Of a DNA stretch of 46,861 bases, positions 20,013 through 33,196 are shown piece after piece. A program made the position numbers and the translations under genes. Below the pieces are notes generated by a model, which was not told where the DNA came from, did no database searches, and saw nothing but the letters and a program-made list of their open reading frames with translations. The stretch is taken from positions 1 to 46,861 of the forward strand of contig WPIO01000435.1 of assembly GCA_009760855.2 (NCBI GenBank). The letters are read 5' to 3'. This stretch comes from Cristatella mucedo. Its lineage: Eukaryota; Bryozoa; Phylactolaemata; Cristatellidae. The first letter of the stretch is position 1. Each line of letters begins with the position of its first letter.

Positions 20013-23000
20013 GCTGAGCGAAGCTTCTCCCTCCTGGCAAGTGCAGGTACTGGCAATCGCCGCGAAGGACCAGCACAGGCTGCTGCAAGGTTACCGGCTA
20101 GATTGCGGTTACTGTGCGGCAAGTTTACCTCCATTGCAGCTGACCACAGGCCTCCAGACCAGGAAGCTCGACAATAGGCAGAAAGAGGTGCAGGCTAAAC
20201 GAGACGCAGGGGCCTGCCAGGTAGCCACAACGACCGGTCAGTGACCTCTTAGTCTCGCCTCAGTCTTGTCTCTTCGGCTGGTTGACGATAGCAGCCTGGC
20301 AAGATGCCCACCCGTTTGGCACGATCACGTAAAACCCCACCGGACTGCCTTGGCTCACGGACAGACCTACCACGGGCAGCACTCCTCAAGCAGCCCTGCA
20401 GCTGTATAGGCAGCATGTACATCGAGCTTTGGGGTTCAAATTATTATCGGTCTTTATTTGTTTTTACGAAGAAACACCTGTTTATTACGTTACTTAGAAA
20501 GTCCATTACAATGTAGAGTTAGGTGCTGTGAATCACTGTTCACTCGAGTAATCGTATTGTCACGTTTGAGACTGCTCTTTAATTTTATGTTTAGTGATTC
20601 CCTTGGACCATTGCAGGTCAGAGAGCAGTTGCATGTTACGATAACTACGACGTTCACGACAGATAAGCAGTGAATGCATGCCAGCCATTCAAAGCGGCAC
20701 GGATCGATGGCAATAAGACCGAGGGATGCACAAAGGCAGGGTAAAGGAAGAGGCTGCATGGAAAGGCGAATCTGAATTCGGATATAGAAATTAATATGTG
20801 CCGACAAACTGCCGTGCTTACTTGCCGCAGCTATCGTTTTTGTCTAGTGCAGCTATGCGTGCAATGCGAAACTTGTACAAAAAGTGCTACCTACAATGAG
20901 GCGGGTCGATTAGGCATTCCTTCCGAAAGCATCGATGAAAAAGCGAGGAAGCGTTTTCCTAGCACAGTGGTACGACGGGCTGCTCCTTTCTTGCGACTCA
21001 CTCGTATATGAGTGTTGCTCACTAGAAGCCAAGGCACAGACGTTTCGCTTGCATCGGGTCGCATCGCAGGCACCTGGACGGCCGCGCCTACAGAGAAGTC
21101 TACGGTGTAAGGACGAGCAACACACCTGGGAAAATCGTGCCGGGAAAGTCAAGTACACGGACAGTTGTGACGGATCTTTCTTTATTATTAAAAGTTGGCT
21201 TGTCTCTCACATTACAAGTGGAAGAGACAAATGTTACATCGTGCCAGTTGAATCAACCGCCGCGCCAGTGCTAGGATCGGAGCGAGAGGGGAACCAAGCA
21301 ACGCTGCCATCGGCTGCAGGTCAAGGCTTTGACCTGGTGACCCCTGCGAGCCGGGCAGTTTGCTTGTACCTCGGTAGGAGTGCAGGTGCTCTGCCGGCCG
21401 GCGTCTTTTCCGTGTCTCGACGTTAGTTGGCGGACCAACATGGCAGGTGAAGACTTGGATTTGTCTTGGGAGTTTACCGACGAATTTGACATACCCGAGT
21501 AAGTCGAGCACGAAACCTCAGCCGGCGCACCCGGCGAATTGCGACCGAGCCTGGCCGGCCCGGCGCTTGGAGGTCTGGGGCACTGCGCCTGGTTTCTGTG
21601 GTAGCTGATCTCCAGTTGGGGTGCCTATTAATTACGGCATCGAGAGACCAATGAATGCTGACGAAAATGACGATGCACCATGACATCGCATTTACGACCG
21701 TGTTCAAGACGATTCGATTCCCTGGCGGCCCAAAATCCCAATTGTTCGTCACCCTGCTTGAATCGGGTGAGTCGGCTCGAATTGGTGACGAAGCTATTCT
21801 CTGGGCGAGTCCCCAGCACGACCACGGGTAGGGACGTTAAAAAGCCTTGATTTTGTAAGACACGGGCGATGCGCAACATTTCGAGTGCGACGTTCGTTAG
21901 CACGGCCCAGTGGATGTCGGTCGACAAAGTTGTTGCTCCTCCCGACTAACAATTCTGCTTGACATGAGGCGTGAGGGATTTGAGCTGCAGTATCGCTTTG
22001 GCAACGAGCACAGGTGGGCCCCTTAATACGTGCACTGTCTCATTGAGTCGTATCTTGGGAACACAGCTGCAAGCAGGCTACTTTGAACACTGCTAAAGGC
22101 CGGCCAGCAAGACAAGATAACTGCCCGGCAGGTCACTGTCGGTCTCCAAGCTTCGCTTCATAGCTCGTCCAGCCAAAGTCAGCAATCCTTATTGCTAGGC
22201 ATATTTTTCCTCTTGGGCATGGCTCAAGCCACTGATATTACACAATCACGAGCGACATGCAATCAGTCATAGTAGCTGCTCGACCGAGGAGCTGGCTCTT
22301 TTCCGAAACCGTCCTTAGCATGTCTCTCGGTAGCAGGGCGGATCAGTGCCACGACAGTGAGACGGCATATTGCCCTAAGACTTTAAGAAGGCATTTCACA
22401 ATGCGCAGCACTAGACGCAAGCAGATGCGCCTCAGGTCAAAGTGTGAAACGAGCTGAGCCATCAATCTGGCTGCACGAGCTTCGCTGGCTGCGAGGCCTC
22501 GACGAAAACAAGTCGCTACCAGTAGGGTCTAGCGGCAAGAGAAGAAGTGGCCATGAACAGGCGACGAACTGCGGGCAAACGTGGCCACATGTACTCGGTA
22601 TACATGCTTTGTCTCAGGACACAGAGGTACACATAACATTACACAAACAAGGCTACACGCCAGTCAGGAAGACCAGTGCATAAAGCACTGTGCGTAGGGA
22701 AATGGGCAGAACAGCAAAAAGATGTTGATATAATGAGTGACGTAGGCTACCTAGCTGAGGGCAACGGGTGGCATGCAATGGTTCACACAAAAACTAAGGC
22801 ATCAGCCAGTAACAATGTCAACTCTGAATCGTCGTACGTTGGTTGCTTAGAGGCTAGTGCAGTGGTCGGTAGGTGGAGTCGAGAATCTTACATCTCAGAG
22901 GAATGGGGCAGCGTTCGTTCTCAATTCACTCGACGCCTTGCCGAGAACGCGGCTAGCAGCAATGCTTAAGCTGTAGCCATAGCAATGCAGCCCCTTGTGC

Positions 23001-23499
23001 TCATAGTGTGCACCATGGCAAAGCTGGGCTTGAGCAAAAGCTCTGCTGCCGAGCCACTGTACACTCCGTTGTTGGCTAAAGTGCCAGCGCACCTTTTTGC
23101 AGCATCACAGAGGAAGACTACTTGTGGGCGGAGGAGGGCGCAGCGAACTGGCGGCCGGGTGACCTGCCGTCGTCGCTGACAGCTGAATCAGGATTCGTCG
23201 TCGGTGATCACTTACTTTCACACGGCGATGAAGAGGTGACTGCAGCAAGGAATCGCTGCGAATGCATTAATTCTCCAGCGAGACGAAGCAGCTCAGCTGC
23301 TCACAGTTTGCGCTGTATCATTTCAGATGCTCTCAGCTGATGAAACCGGCGACGCGACTGGTATTGGCCACGGCAAGCTCGGCCGACGAACGTCCGAAGC
23401 ACTTCCGGGACGCTGCAGTCATCCGCCGGCACGCCTCGAAGTCGAAGCCGCGCCCGTGAGTGCGAGCGCTGCGACCACGCAGCGGATAGCGTGCGGCCC

Positions 23500-23531
23500 C
23501 TCGCCGTCCGAACGACCATTCGGACGGCGAG
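23500..23531. other. Perfect 13-bp hairpin in intron 2 (copy C)
   Basis: Same hairpin as at 14819, unchanged. Confidence 0.9.
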
Positions 23532-24415
23532 CAAGAGCTGCGCACCAACTGGGCACCGCTAGGGCGGCCGAGAGGGTCGTGCACGAGTGGCGCACGAGTA
23601 CAAGCGAGTCACCGACTCACACAAAACTTGAGCGCCACGTAAAAAAGTCCGTTCGTCATCTGTCGCATTTCGTGGCATGAAAGTCACTGAGCATGTTAGC
23701 AGTAGGCCAATTCTGATACGGGCTCCGGTGAATAGGGGTGCGTAGCTGTGGACGTTCAAACCGGCAAGAATTTGCTGGCTCAAGAACGAGCGAATCCTGA
23801 ATTTCCCAAGAATATTACTTGCCTCGAATAGGTGCGCGTGGAAATCTACAATATTTGACTTAAGCCATTTGCCCATTGCGACCAATTTGTTGTACTCCTC
23901 CAGGTCCCCTATTCAAAAGGGACTACTTTAGCACGATACACCCTCCGGAAACCTATGCTACGGGCGGTACGCTGACGATGGGCGTGCCCGAACCTACGCT
24001 GATTGAATGGTGGCCGTGAAAGCCGCATAGATATACTGACTCCAGAGGTATCAAGCCACTTCGTCCGCGGGAACAACGTATCATGAAACAACCGCAGGTA
24101 AGTTGAGACCGAAGAAACGGACCCGGCCAGGTCATAGAGGGACAGCTTGTAGGAGCAACAGGGTATTTATTAGAAGGGGAAAAGACCTACTTGATTCCAG
24201 TATGTAGCCGTAATTTTCGACTGTCAATTTATCTCCAATCCGCTGCCTGTTCATCTTGTAAGGCTGCTGCTTCGACTAATGCGCGAGTAACTTTGACAAC
24301 CGTGTTAATACACGACTGTCTTCCGTGTCTGAATAGTATAGACGCGGATACGGTCGTAAAGGTGTGCCAGAACATGACGGCTACGTGGAAGGAGAAGATT
24401 CCGGTGTGGTTTTGG

Positions 24416-25000
24416 CGAATTCTTTAACGGGAAAAGAGAAAACGTCGGCGCCGGGAATAACAAGATAGCCAGAGAAAGACAGACGGACAGGCTGTCAGAC
24501 AGAGAAACAGAAAGACAGAGACCGAGAGTGAGAGACGGACACATAGACTCAGAAATTGACTGAGGGCAAAGAGTGACGGGCAGACAAAGACACAGAGAGA
24601 AAGAGCGAAAATTAGACTGATAAGAGAGAAGCACACAGATTGAGACGGGCCTAGAAATGTAGAAACAGATAGGAAGAGAGAGACGGAATCAGAGGAAGAT
24701 AATCGAGGGCGGGGCCAATACACAGGCAGATTGAGGAAAAAAAACATATGGGGACAGATCAAAGTGACAGAGCGTGAGAGAGAAAGAGACAGACAGGCAT
24801 ACAGAGACACGAAGAGACAGAGACAGAAATACTGACAGACAGACAGACTACAGACTGACAGAAAGATAGACCGACTGGGAGATAGACAGAGTTGAAAGAG
24901 AAAGAAATGGACACAAGCAGAGCAACGGACAGGCTGTGATACAGACAGACACAGGTGTGGAGAAAACACCCCAACGGTCAGGTACAAACTCGAAGAACGT
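24416..25000. repeat. Purine-rich GA/CAGA tract in intron 2 (copy C)
   Basis: Counterpart of 15736-16320. It has small indels relative to it, such as one fewer AG pair near 24676 and extra A near 24740. Confidence 0.9.
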
Positions 25001-25859
25001 CGAGATTGAGTGACAAAGGCATAGTCGTATGCGGGTATGGAGACATTAATGGATAAAGCAGTTTTTTCTATATGCCCCTAATTAACGAAACAGCTGTGAC
25101 AATACTTGTAGCCTATGTGTCGCGAAATCTGCACCGCCGTTACAGAAACCAACTATTCTATATCAAGACGGTCTCCAAGATTCCAGGAGCACGGATGCAC
25201 TGTTGTTATGCTGTACTGGTTTGTCTGTCGGTCAATCACAGACTGAATGCGATTCCTGCTTGCCACGTCCACCTTCGTTGTCAGTCTTGTACAACGTTCG
25301 TAAGTTGTTTGCCTCCCAGTTCTTGCCAATGATCTCGGTGACGGACCTTCATGCGTTCTTGCAGTCAGACCGCCGTGCTCGCCATAATGCAGTTGAGAAA
25401 GAAAGACGAAACTACCATAAAGAAAGCTTGGCCAAGCTTCAAGACCTCTTGCCAAACATGCGAGGTCGAAAGGTATGTCCGCCTGTTGACTAGTCGAATA
25501 TTCTGCTGCCCACTGCAGATGCATTGGCTTAACATCGTAGTCAATTTCATGAGCCCTGAAATTGTCAAGGATACTCAAAGCTAGAAAATATTGCTCGCCT
25601 ATTCGTTGCTGCCTTGATGAAACTTCGGGCATCCGTCCCGGTACATCAAAGGGCGACTTTTAGCTTTTGCTAGTCCATCTATACTGGACCGTGAAGATGC
25701 AATGACACATTGAAAATCCCGGACAGCTAACACTTTCCAAATCCCGTATGAGTACCTCATTCATCTGCTGTGCAACAGAGTTTAGACATACACTGCTACA
25801 AGTAACCTTTCCGCTTTTTCTACATATTCAATCGGTAAATATATGCGTGTGCACATACA

Positions 25860-28462
25860 ACTTTTCTAGTACGTGCTATTTGCATCGGAAGTATTCGTGA
25901 GTGAGTACTTTTGGTGTGGTCATGATCAGTTTTACATTGTCGGCCGCTGATTTCGACGATCTAGTTTCAAGGTCGGTCAAGTGGCCAGCTGTAGAGTGGC
26001 GAAAGTGTGCGCCATTCAAGTCTGCATTTGCATCGCCTGCACCTGCCCTTACTGCTGCTGTAGGTACCAAACATACGAATTTTGAAGAAGGCGGCCGAAT
26101 ACATCACGGCTTTGGAGAATCATTCTCAGCATTGCCTTCATGAGTATGAACGTATTCGACAGCTAAAAACACAACGCTTGAGCAAATGAGTGAGTACGAC
26201 GTGAATGTGCTAACAGTCAGATCTTAAAATGAAGCACGGCGTCTGTTCTAATACTTTGAAGATTTTTTGTTTTGCAATTGTGGCTGCTGTATTGAAATGT
26301 AAGGCCTGTTCTGGTACAGACGCAAACTCGTCAGGCGGTGGTGAGGCAGGGGCTGCAGCCGAAGCTCAAGTGCAGCAGGATCGGCCAGTGTGGCAGCCAT
26401 TGTTTGCATCATGAAGAGTCACATGTGAGAAGTAGAAGTTATAGTTTTCCATGCCAAGCTGCATCAATGGAAAGATTATGTTGGTGGCAAATCTCCATTG
26501 ATTCATGTGTGTGTGTGACAGGGCTGCCCTTTCGCGTTGTCTAACGCTCGAAAGACAGTATTCATGTGTCATCGGATCGACTCAAAGCAAATCTAGCTGT
26601 GAAATAGACCACCGACATATGGATACTCACCGTTAGACTGTGAATGTTTGAAAAAAATCACCTCCTCACGTCCCGGTATGTTACTATTGCTCAATGCGAA
26701 GCGTGCAAGGGCTTGACAAACATTGGTACATGCATTTGAAATGACTGAGCCGAGAAACAGAAACCGTCCAGGTCAGAGGCAGCTTTGAGAAATCGAAAAA
26801 GCAGCAAGCTTCGAAATCCAGGAGCAGGTGCTTACCGGGCGACCACTGTGCATCTTGTCGGCGAAGCTTAGCATTATGCCACTCAGCCGGAACGAAGCAG
26901 ACACGGCGAAGCGATTGCTAACTAAGGGAGAATTTCTTAGCGGTGACATCCAATGTTAAAGAAAGGGTGTCATTTCACTGCCAAGAATAGCCGATTACAC
27001 GGCAGAGGTGCGTCTTTAAATCTAAAGAGTATCACTTAACATCAGTCGCCGTAGGAGTTGGTCAAGCTCGTTGCATGATGGAATCCTGCGACCCACAATT
27101 GTGGTGCAAGCGAGTCAGTTACCCGAAGCGTCCTCTGCGTTCTGCCTGCATGCATGGGAATGAGCTGTTTTTGCAAGAGAAGGGCAGAATTGGCATTTAA
27201 AGATGATGCAGGTCGTAGATTCAATTTGTGCTGCACTTGGCTTGCAAATCACTTCGGTATAAAAAATGATAACATAAAGAATAGCATATACAACAGACTC
27301 TACCTTAAAGAGACAGAAGAATCTTTACGGCTATCACCACAGCTTGTAGCGACCATAAAGGATCGCTCACATCAGGATTCGAACCGGACACCTGGGGCCG
27401 CTGTCGTAACAAGAAACCACCTTACCTAATGAGCCATCACGATGTTCTCCGTAAATACATGAAGGCCAATAAATTGCTAACGCCGATTGCCTTTACGCTA
27501 GCATGAACTGTGTTGTTCAAATGGTAAAACTGTACATGCTGCTTGGTAGCTCGGTCTCAGAGCAGCAAAAAGCATTTTTTAACGCACTATTTTCGAATTG
27601 TGCATGCTTTTTTATGTGTCACTCCTTGCAGGGCAGCAACTCGAGCTGGGCTCCAACAGATCTTAGACGACCATATGACGCTGGTTTTCAGATGCTGTCA
27701 CTTACAAACTAACCGACACACCAACAACTCACCGTTTCCTCGTCGTATGTGTCCCGTGAATTGAATTTAACCATACGAACGTGTACATGTGTACTTTTAT
27801 TTATATAAAGCATGTCCCAAGCGAAGCTACGAGTTTGTTTGAATTGTATGCAGAAAGTCGTGTTGCATGAAACTTTTGCTGCAGTTTGGTCCGTTAGCAA
27901 GCACTTTTTGACCGCTCACGACATAGGCTGAGTTCGATTGCTGAGTGTCCTGCAATTGCTGGCCGGCACAAAACGACGGATTAGCTAAGCACAGTATAGC
28001 CTATCAGTTTCCCCTCAGACCACGACGTTCCTAGATGTACGACCGCCAGCATTCGATTGCTTCGGCTGATTTGATCGGCCGGACGCAGAGTACTTGCTGC
28101 CCCAGCAGTCGGTGCTCTGCTGACAGTGAAGCTGCCCTGAAATGTGTAAGGCGGTATGTGCTTAGAGACAGCTTTCTCAATGGTGCCCCCATCTTCCCGT
28201 TCTCCTGATCTCGTGTAAACTTTTCCATTTCCTACTTGACCAAGCGTCCAGGGTAAGGCGAGTGTTTGGTGCAGACGGAGCAAATCGCCAGTTATAGTTA
28301 TTCTTGTGCGTACGGTTTCTGTGGAGCATGGAACGTATACACGCGTGATTAAAGCAGTCAAAATTACTTTAAAGAACACCCCGAGAGGCTCTGCTGCCGA
28401 CCACCATAAGTGCAACAAGGGTCAGTGGGGGACGAACCAGTCATCAGGTACCAAAGGCCCTA
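25860..28462 (+). repeat. Tandem unit 3, partial (near-identical part)
   Basis: Matches the first ~2.6 kb of units 1 and 2 up to the block AGGTACCAAAGGCCCTA. It then changes abruptly to a diverged version. It contains exons 4-6 of gene copy C. Confidence 0.95.
27308..27442 (-). mobile_element. tRNA-derived SINE-2, unit 3
   Basis: Third copy at the same unit position, intron 5 of gene copy C. Confidence 0.8.
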
Positions 28463-29140
28463 TTTCCGCTCAGCTAATGACACTGCGGAAGCTGCCTAGC
28501 TACGAAAGCCACTATTGCTAGCCTCTATTGCATTTCAGAGTGACTTGATTTGACAGGACGTTCACGACAGACAAGCTGTGAAGGGGAGCCACTGATTCAC
28601 GGTAGCAAAGGTCGATAGCAATAAAACCCAGGGCAGAGACTGGAAGACTAGGAAGAGACCGCTTTTAAAGGCGAATCTTGATTCGGAATCTAAACATGCC
28701 CACAACTTGCCACGCTTTCTTGTCGTAGCTATCGCAGCTTCAGACTGCAGGTATGCGTACACGACGAAACCCGCACAAAAAGTGCTTCCCACTATGAGGC
28801 GGGTTGATCAGGCTGTGCTTCAGAAAACATCCATGACAAAGTGGTGGAACATTTTCTTAACAAACGTTACGATGGGTTGCCCCTTGCTTGCGACTCACTC
28901 CTTATATCAGTGTTGCTCATCAGACGACAAGGCAGAAATTTAGGGCTTGCATCCCTGGGCTTCACACTCACTTCGACGGCCTTGCCCACAGAGAAGCCGC
29001 CGTACGAAGCCCGAGCAAAGTGCAAGCGGAGCCAAGCAACGGTGCCATCGGCTGCAGGTCAAGCCTTTTATTTGGTGACCCCCACGAGCTGGGCTTGTAG
29101 CTGGTACCTCGGTCGGTCTGCAGGTGTCCTGCACACATAC
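28463..29140 (+). repeat. Right diverged shoulder of the array (sequence upstream of exon 1)
   Basis: 28463-28530 aligns loosely with 11118-11190. About 770 bases of the unit are then missing. 28556-29140 aligns with 11968-12715 at clearly lower identity than core copies show. Shared blocks include GACGTTCACGACAGA, ATGAGGCGGGT and GCCATCGGCTGCAGGTCAAG. It ends just short of where exon 1 would start, and no ATGGCAGGTGAAG follows. This is the promoter-side remnant of a fourth gene copy. Confidence 0.85.
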
Positions 29141-29763
29141 CTGTGAGCGCTCACGACGAATATTTACTATTTTTTTTTCCTGCTAGGCATAAGTTAAATA
29201 AACAAAGTTCTTTGTCTCCCCGTTCTGCAGTAGCATTCTATCGTATGTTTCATGCTGTCCTAAAGTTAAGACATTGCGAGTTTGCGTCTAACACATCGAT
29301 CTTCACCTCAGCCTTTAGCTCAACGCTTCGTCTATGTTCTAATATGAGGTGATGTTATAAATATGCTATCTTGGGGTCAGTGGTTGATTTCGCTAAGAAT
29401 ACCTTTTCGCTATTATTTATACGAGAAGAAGCGTAAGACAAAATCTAATTGCTAGATTCTCAAGGAGTTTAACCGTTTAATTTATTTCCTAAGCATTTAG
29501 TTAGGAGCTTTAAATCACAACCAATCTATATTGGTTAATAATTTCAACTCACTGTAGGTGAAAATGGGAAGCACCTTTTAGGCCTTGAATCAAGTAAAAA
29601 AATTTCAACAACGTGAACAATCAACCTTTGGTACATTTGGATCCGAAAAAGTGGGAAAACGGTTTCACATTGCAACTTCCAGCGTCTTAAATTACAGACC
29701 TCTAAAGTTCTAGGTTTAGCTTGTAATAATATCCTGTCCTTCCACGGCTTGACTCTTTAATAG
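29141..29763. other. Intergenic, nothing recognised
   Basis: AT-rich single-copy-looking sequence between the array and the next LINE fragment. No coding potential was seen. Confidence 0.5.
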
Positions 29764-30010
29764 CTAGCTGAACTGCTACACCATTTTCAGCCTCCTCGTG
29801 CCCTTAGGTCCTGTATGGACAATAAATTAGCCGTTCCATTCGTCCGCCTAAAGACCGTTGGTGACAGAAGCTTTAGCTCTGCAAGTCCCAGACTGTGGAG
29901 CTCGCTTCCACAATTCCTATGCAGCGACAACTACTCTCCTACGCTTCCGACTGTGGTTCATCCTCACCAGCCGTCCTCTTCGTCGCGCCGCCATCGTGCG
30001 CGCGAGCACA
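29764..30010 (+). mobile_element. LINE family L-B fragment, RT C-terminus
   Basis: In frame it reads RSCMDNKLAVPFVRLKTVGD and SFSSASPRLWSSLPQF, the typical end of a CR1/L2-type reverse transcriptase. It matches the copies at 2886 and 30245. Confidence 0.8.
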
Positions 30011-30244
30011 CTACACGCTCGTCACACTTAGCACTTCCTGCAGATTATCACTTCCGGTATCTTAACGGCTTGTCGCCGCGACGAATATTCCTCACCCGCT
30101 TATATTCTTCTAGCTGCTGGCAGTCTGCAGGACAGCGTTACCCACGATCGTATCGATAAAGCTAAGAACGGACGATGCAGTCTCGCAGAATCGCTAGAAT
30201 CCCGGCGACGCGACTGAATTGGGCCGGTTGAGCAACGGATACAG

Positions 30245-30760
30245 AGCCAAGCTCTTACGCTGACCCACAAGGCCCGCCACGGCCTGGCTCCTTTGTACCT
30301 AGCTGAACTGCTGCATCAGTCTCAGCCTCTTCGCGCCCTCAGGTCCTGTATGGACAATAAATTAGCTGTCCCATTCCTCCGCTTAAAGACTGTTGGCGGC
30401 AGAAGCTTTAGCTCTGCAGGTCATTGACACTGTGGAACTCACTTCCACAATTCTTACGCAACGACAACTACTCTCCTGCTGCCGACTATGGCACATCTTT
30501 TTCAGCGGTCCTGAGCTGCTTCTTCCATGCTACTCACTACCTCAACTGCTCTCCTGACTCTGCTTTGCTTCCTACTTTCTCTCTGTTGCGTGAGACGAAG
30601 TCTGTTGGCTACCGAATGCGTACCGAAAGCCGCTTGCGATGTGCGCTATACAAAACTTTCCTGCCTAGCACCCACATGGTCTTTGTGGCTTTGCGGAGTT
30701 ACAGACGGAGTTAGATTACATTACATTATGGGTTTTCTGGAGCCTTTTTATTCTATCCCG
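30245..30760 (+). mobile_element. LINE family L-B fragment, RT C-terminus and 3' end
   Basis: Starts with ALTLTHKARHGLAPLYLAEL, continues through MDNKLAVPFLRLKTVG, then frameshifts after SFSSAG. The 3' untranslated part (CTACTCACTACCTCAACTGC) and the end (ATTACATTACATTAT) match the reverse complement of 2886-3130. It sits 235 bases after another L-B fragment in the same orientation. Confidence 0.8.
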
Positions 30761-31649
30761 TATAAATTATTAATGCCATAAAGGTTCTCAAGCCTTGCAA
30801 AGTTGCGCGTTGGATAACGGAAATATAATGAGCGTCGCATAGCCAAAAAAAATTTGCGACGATGATTTATTTCATATTTATTCACCATTGCTTCTTTTGT
30901 TACAGCCGGAATACACCGGAAGAATCGAGTGTGTGTGCTTGATTAAACAACGTGATGACTGTCTGCACGAGGCAACTAAGAACTACAACGCGAGAGATCG
31001 GTAGCATCAGAAAACTATCGATCCGATTGATGACCCCTGTCCTCAAATTATAAGCAATGTCCTGTATTTCATATTACAGATGTGCGACATAATTGATCAA
31101 CCCTGGACGGTTTGTAATTATTGCAGCTACAATTGGCAATATTAGAGAAGGTTAACGAAATGGCAGATGACTTCGCAAAGCAGAAGGTTTCCTCCAGCAA
31201 CGCCAAGTCTCATAATCTTAGTAATTTGACCATTGGTCATGATTCTATTTGCAGTGAAAATGCTGAAGTGAATTTTCCTCACACGAATGACATGCGTAGG
31301 AGTGATATATTTTAGAGGAATATCTTATCAACCGGATATATCACGACTTGAGTTTTTTCTTTATATGAAAACTACTTATCAGTATCGCAGCTTCAACATT
31401 CGGGTCATTTAAGCAGGGATAACATTAAAAACTTAAATGCAAAGTTGGCTGTAGCCATCCAAAAAATCTTTGAGCTCTGAATGAGTTTTTAAAGCAATGG
31501 CATGTAGTGAGTTTTTCTCCTTGTCTACATTATGCGAGGTTCAAATTCAACTTCACATTATACCAATTCAATAGAAAATATCTTTCCTTTTTCGAGCGTG
31601 CGTACTGAAAATTCATTTGAGCTTGGATCGTCACAGGATGAGAATTGCA
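30761..31649. other. Intergenic, nothing recognised
   Basis: AT-rich. The short open frame at 31121-31315 has no known motif. Confidence 0.4.
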
Positions 31650-31823
31650 ATGGTTTAACCACCATAAGCTTGCATGCCGAGCTGGTTTGGTCTGGCGGTT
31701 AAGATGCTCGCACCGACCAAGGTCTGACTGGGGGCGTGGGCTCGAGCCCAGAGGCAAATGTGAAGTGCCTGAATAAAGATTAAGTTCTCTTGGGGCGCTA
31801 TGAATTATTATTATTATTATTAT
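31650..31823 (+). mobile_element. tRNA-derived SINE-1 with LINE-like 3' tail
   Basis: The tRNA-like head has A-box-like GGTCTGGCGGTTAAGATG and B-box-like GGGCTCGAGCCC. The tail reads AATGTGAAGTGCCTGAATAA, later TTAAGTTCTCTTGGGGCGCT, then an ATT repeat. A second copy lies on the minus strand at 46398-46552. The tail is homologous to the 3' end of LINE family L-A. Confidence 0.85.
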
Positions 31824-33196
31824 GCGTTCAAAAGTGACGACATTCGCAGTATCCTACATTAAATTTTCTATTAGACAGGTTCCTATATAATTTAGCTTTA
31901 CTTTTACGTAGGCCGTCGAAATGCCGCGCCATGAGCTGAGCAAATGCAAGTAGGAAACGTAGACCAAAGCTATAAGGTAAAGGATGTCGCATCGGGTGCG
32001 TGGACCGGGTACTATAGTGCCCATGCGCCAGGTGGGCTACGTAGTATCCGAGTCGTGGGAGTGCTCTTGATAATGGACTCAGACTCGGCTCCGGTAGCCA
32101 ACCTTAAATAGGAAGCTAGCTTGAACTAAATGAAATCCTTTCGCTTGGTTCTATCTTGTCCGTTCCTCACGGTCCGCCCCATCTCTGTCTATCCCATCTA
32201 TATCATCGGCCTGCTCATCTGACCCCACCCCTTCGCTTCCATTGCGTTTCTCCCGAAACTCTTGTGCTACTAACAGTTACAAAGCATGTTAAAATAAATG
32301 GATAACCTCAACCCTTAAAATATCTCGCAACCATAGAAAATGCTGCCGTAAGAAAATGCCGCCGAGTAATTGAGTATCCAGCGCGTGTGCAGCACTTACG
32401 TGAGTAATATTCTGAAGTCAATTATTCCTTTGTAATCCGGTCAACTTCTACAGAGCAGTTCATTTCTTTATATATAGTGGGTTCAGTATCGTTACATTAC
32501 CTCCACTGGGGCTTCTGCAATAAAATTCTACGCCATTGACGCAGCACATGTACTACTGGGCACATGGTCCTTGCAGATGCGTGGCAAATACTAACGGAGC
32601 AGACGCCTTGACGTACGGCTACCAAGTCGTAGTAGCCTCACCAGTACACCCAAGCATGCCGACTGCAGGTTACCACGGCAGAGACCAAGAGTGGTTATAA
32701 ATTAATATAACAAGTCAACGTCTTTGACGTAGAAAATTCAATTCCATTCAATTCCAGGTTGGCACGCTTAATACATAGCCAGGCATAGCATAATACTACC
32801 TCATTCAAAGCCCGTGTAAAACTGACTCAGAATTACTTGAGTTTTACTCTTGTTACAGTCTAAAAATAGATCGTGACAAATGCATTAGTTAATCCTTATA
32901 ATTCAGGAACATAATATCATCAGTAGTAATAAATTTGGTACTATAGAACTTTAAGATAACCAGACGTCTATGTACGAACTCAGGATGGCTCAGGAGGGCT
33001 GCTGTCCGCAAGAACATCAAGTGACGTATGAACCCCGAACGACATTCTGGGGCAAAATCAGAGTACGGCTGCCTTTCATTTTTGACGCTCGTAGGTCAAT
33101 GCATTCGTCGAACGCAGCTACGCTGCTCTTCCGAAAGCTCTGTGTCAGTGATGCGATTATAATCGCATGATGTACAGTAGTGGAAGGAAGCTCTCC
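31824..33196. other. Intergenic, nothing recognised
   Basis: No family, splice or RNA-gene signal found. Short open frames only. Confidence 0.4.

Larger units (their letters stand above)
17182..25859 (+). repeat. Tandem unit 2 (8,678 bp)
   Basis: Same content and order as unit 1. Examples of differences: nine rather than eight CAG triplets at 19983, and ATG to TTG at codon 8 of exon 1. Confidence 0.95.
21440..27712 (+). pseudogene. MAX-like gene copy C (six exons, frameshifts in exons 4 and 5)
   Basis: Exons: 21440-21498, 23103-23235, 25365-25472, 26064-26189, 26320-26424, 27632-27712. Exon 1 has Met8 changed to Leu. Exon 2 and exon 3 look the same as in copy B. Exon 4 has two extra A in an A run (about 26164-26169), which shifts the frame late in the zipper and makes TGA the last codon of the exon. 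Exon 5 has one extra T at about 26401-26404. As written, the product would keep the bHLH but lose the end of the zipper and the tail, and the early stop should trigger mRNA decay. Both changes lengthen short homopolymers, so sequencing or assembly error is a real alternative. If so this is a second intact gene. Confidence 0.75.
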
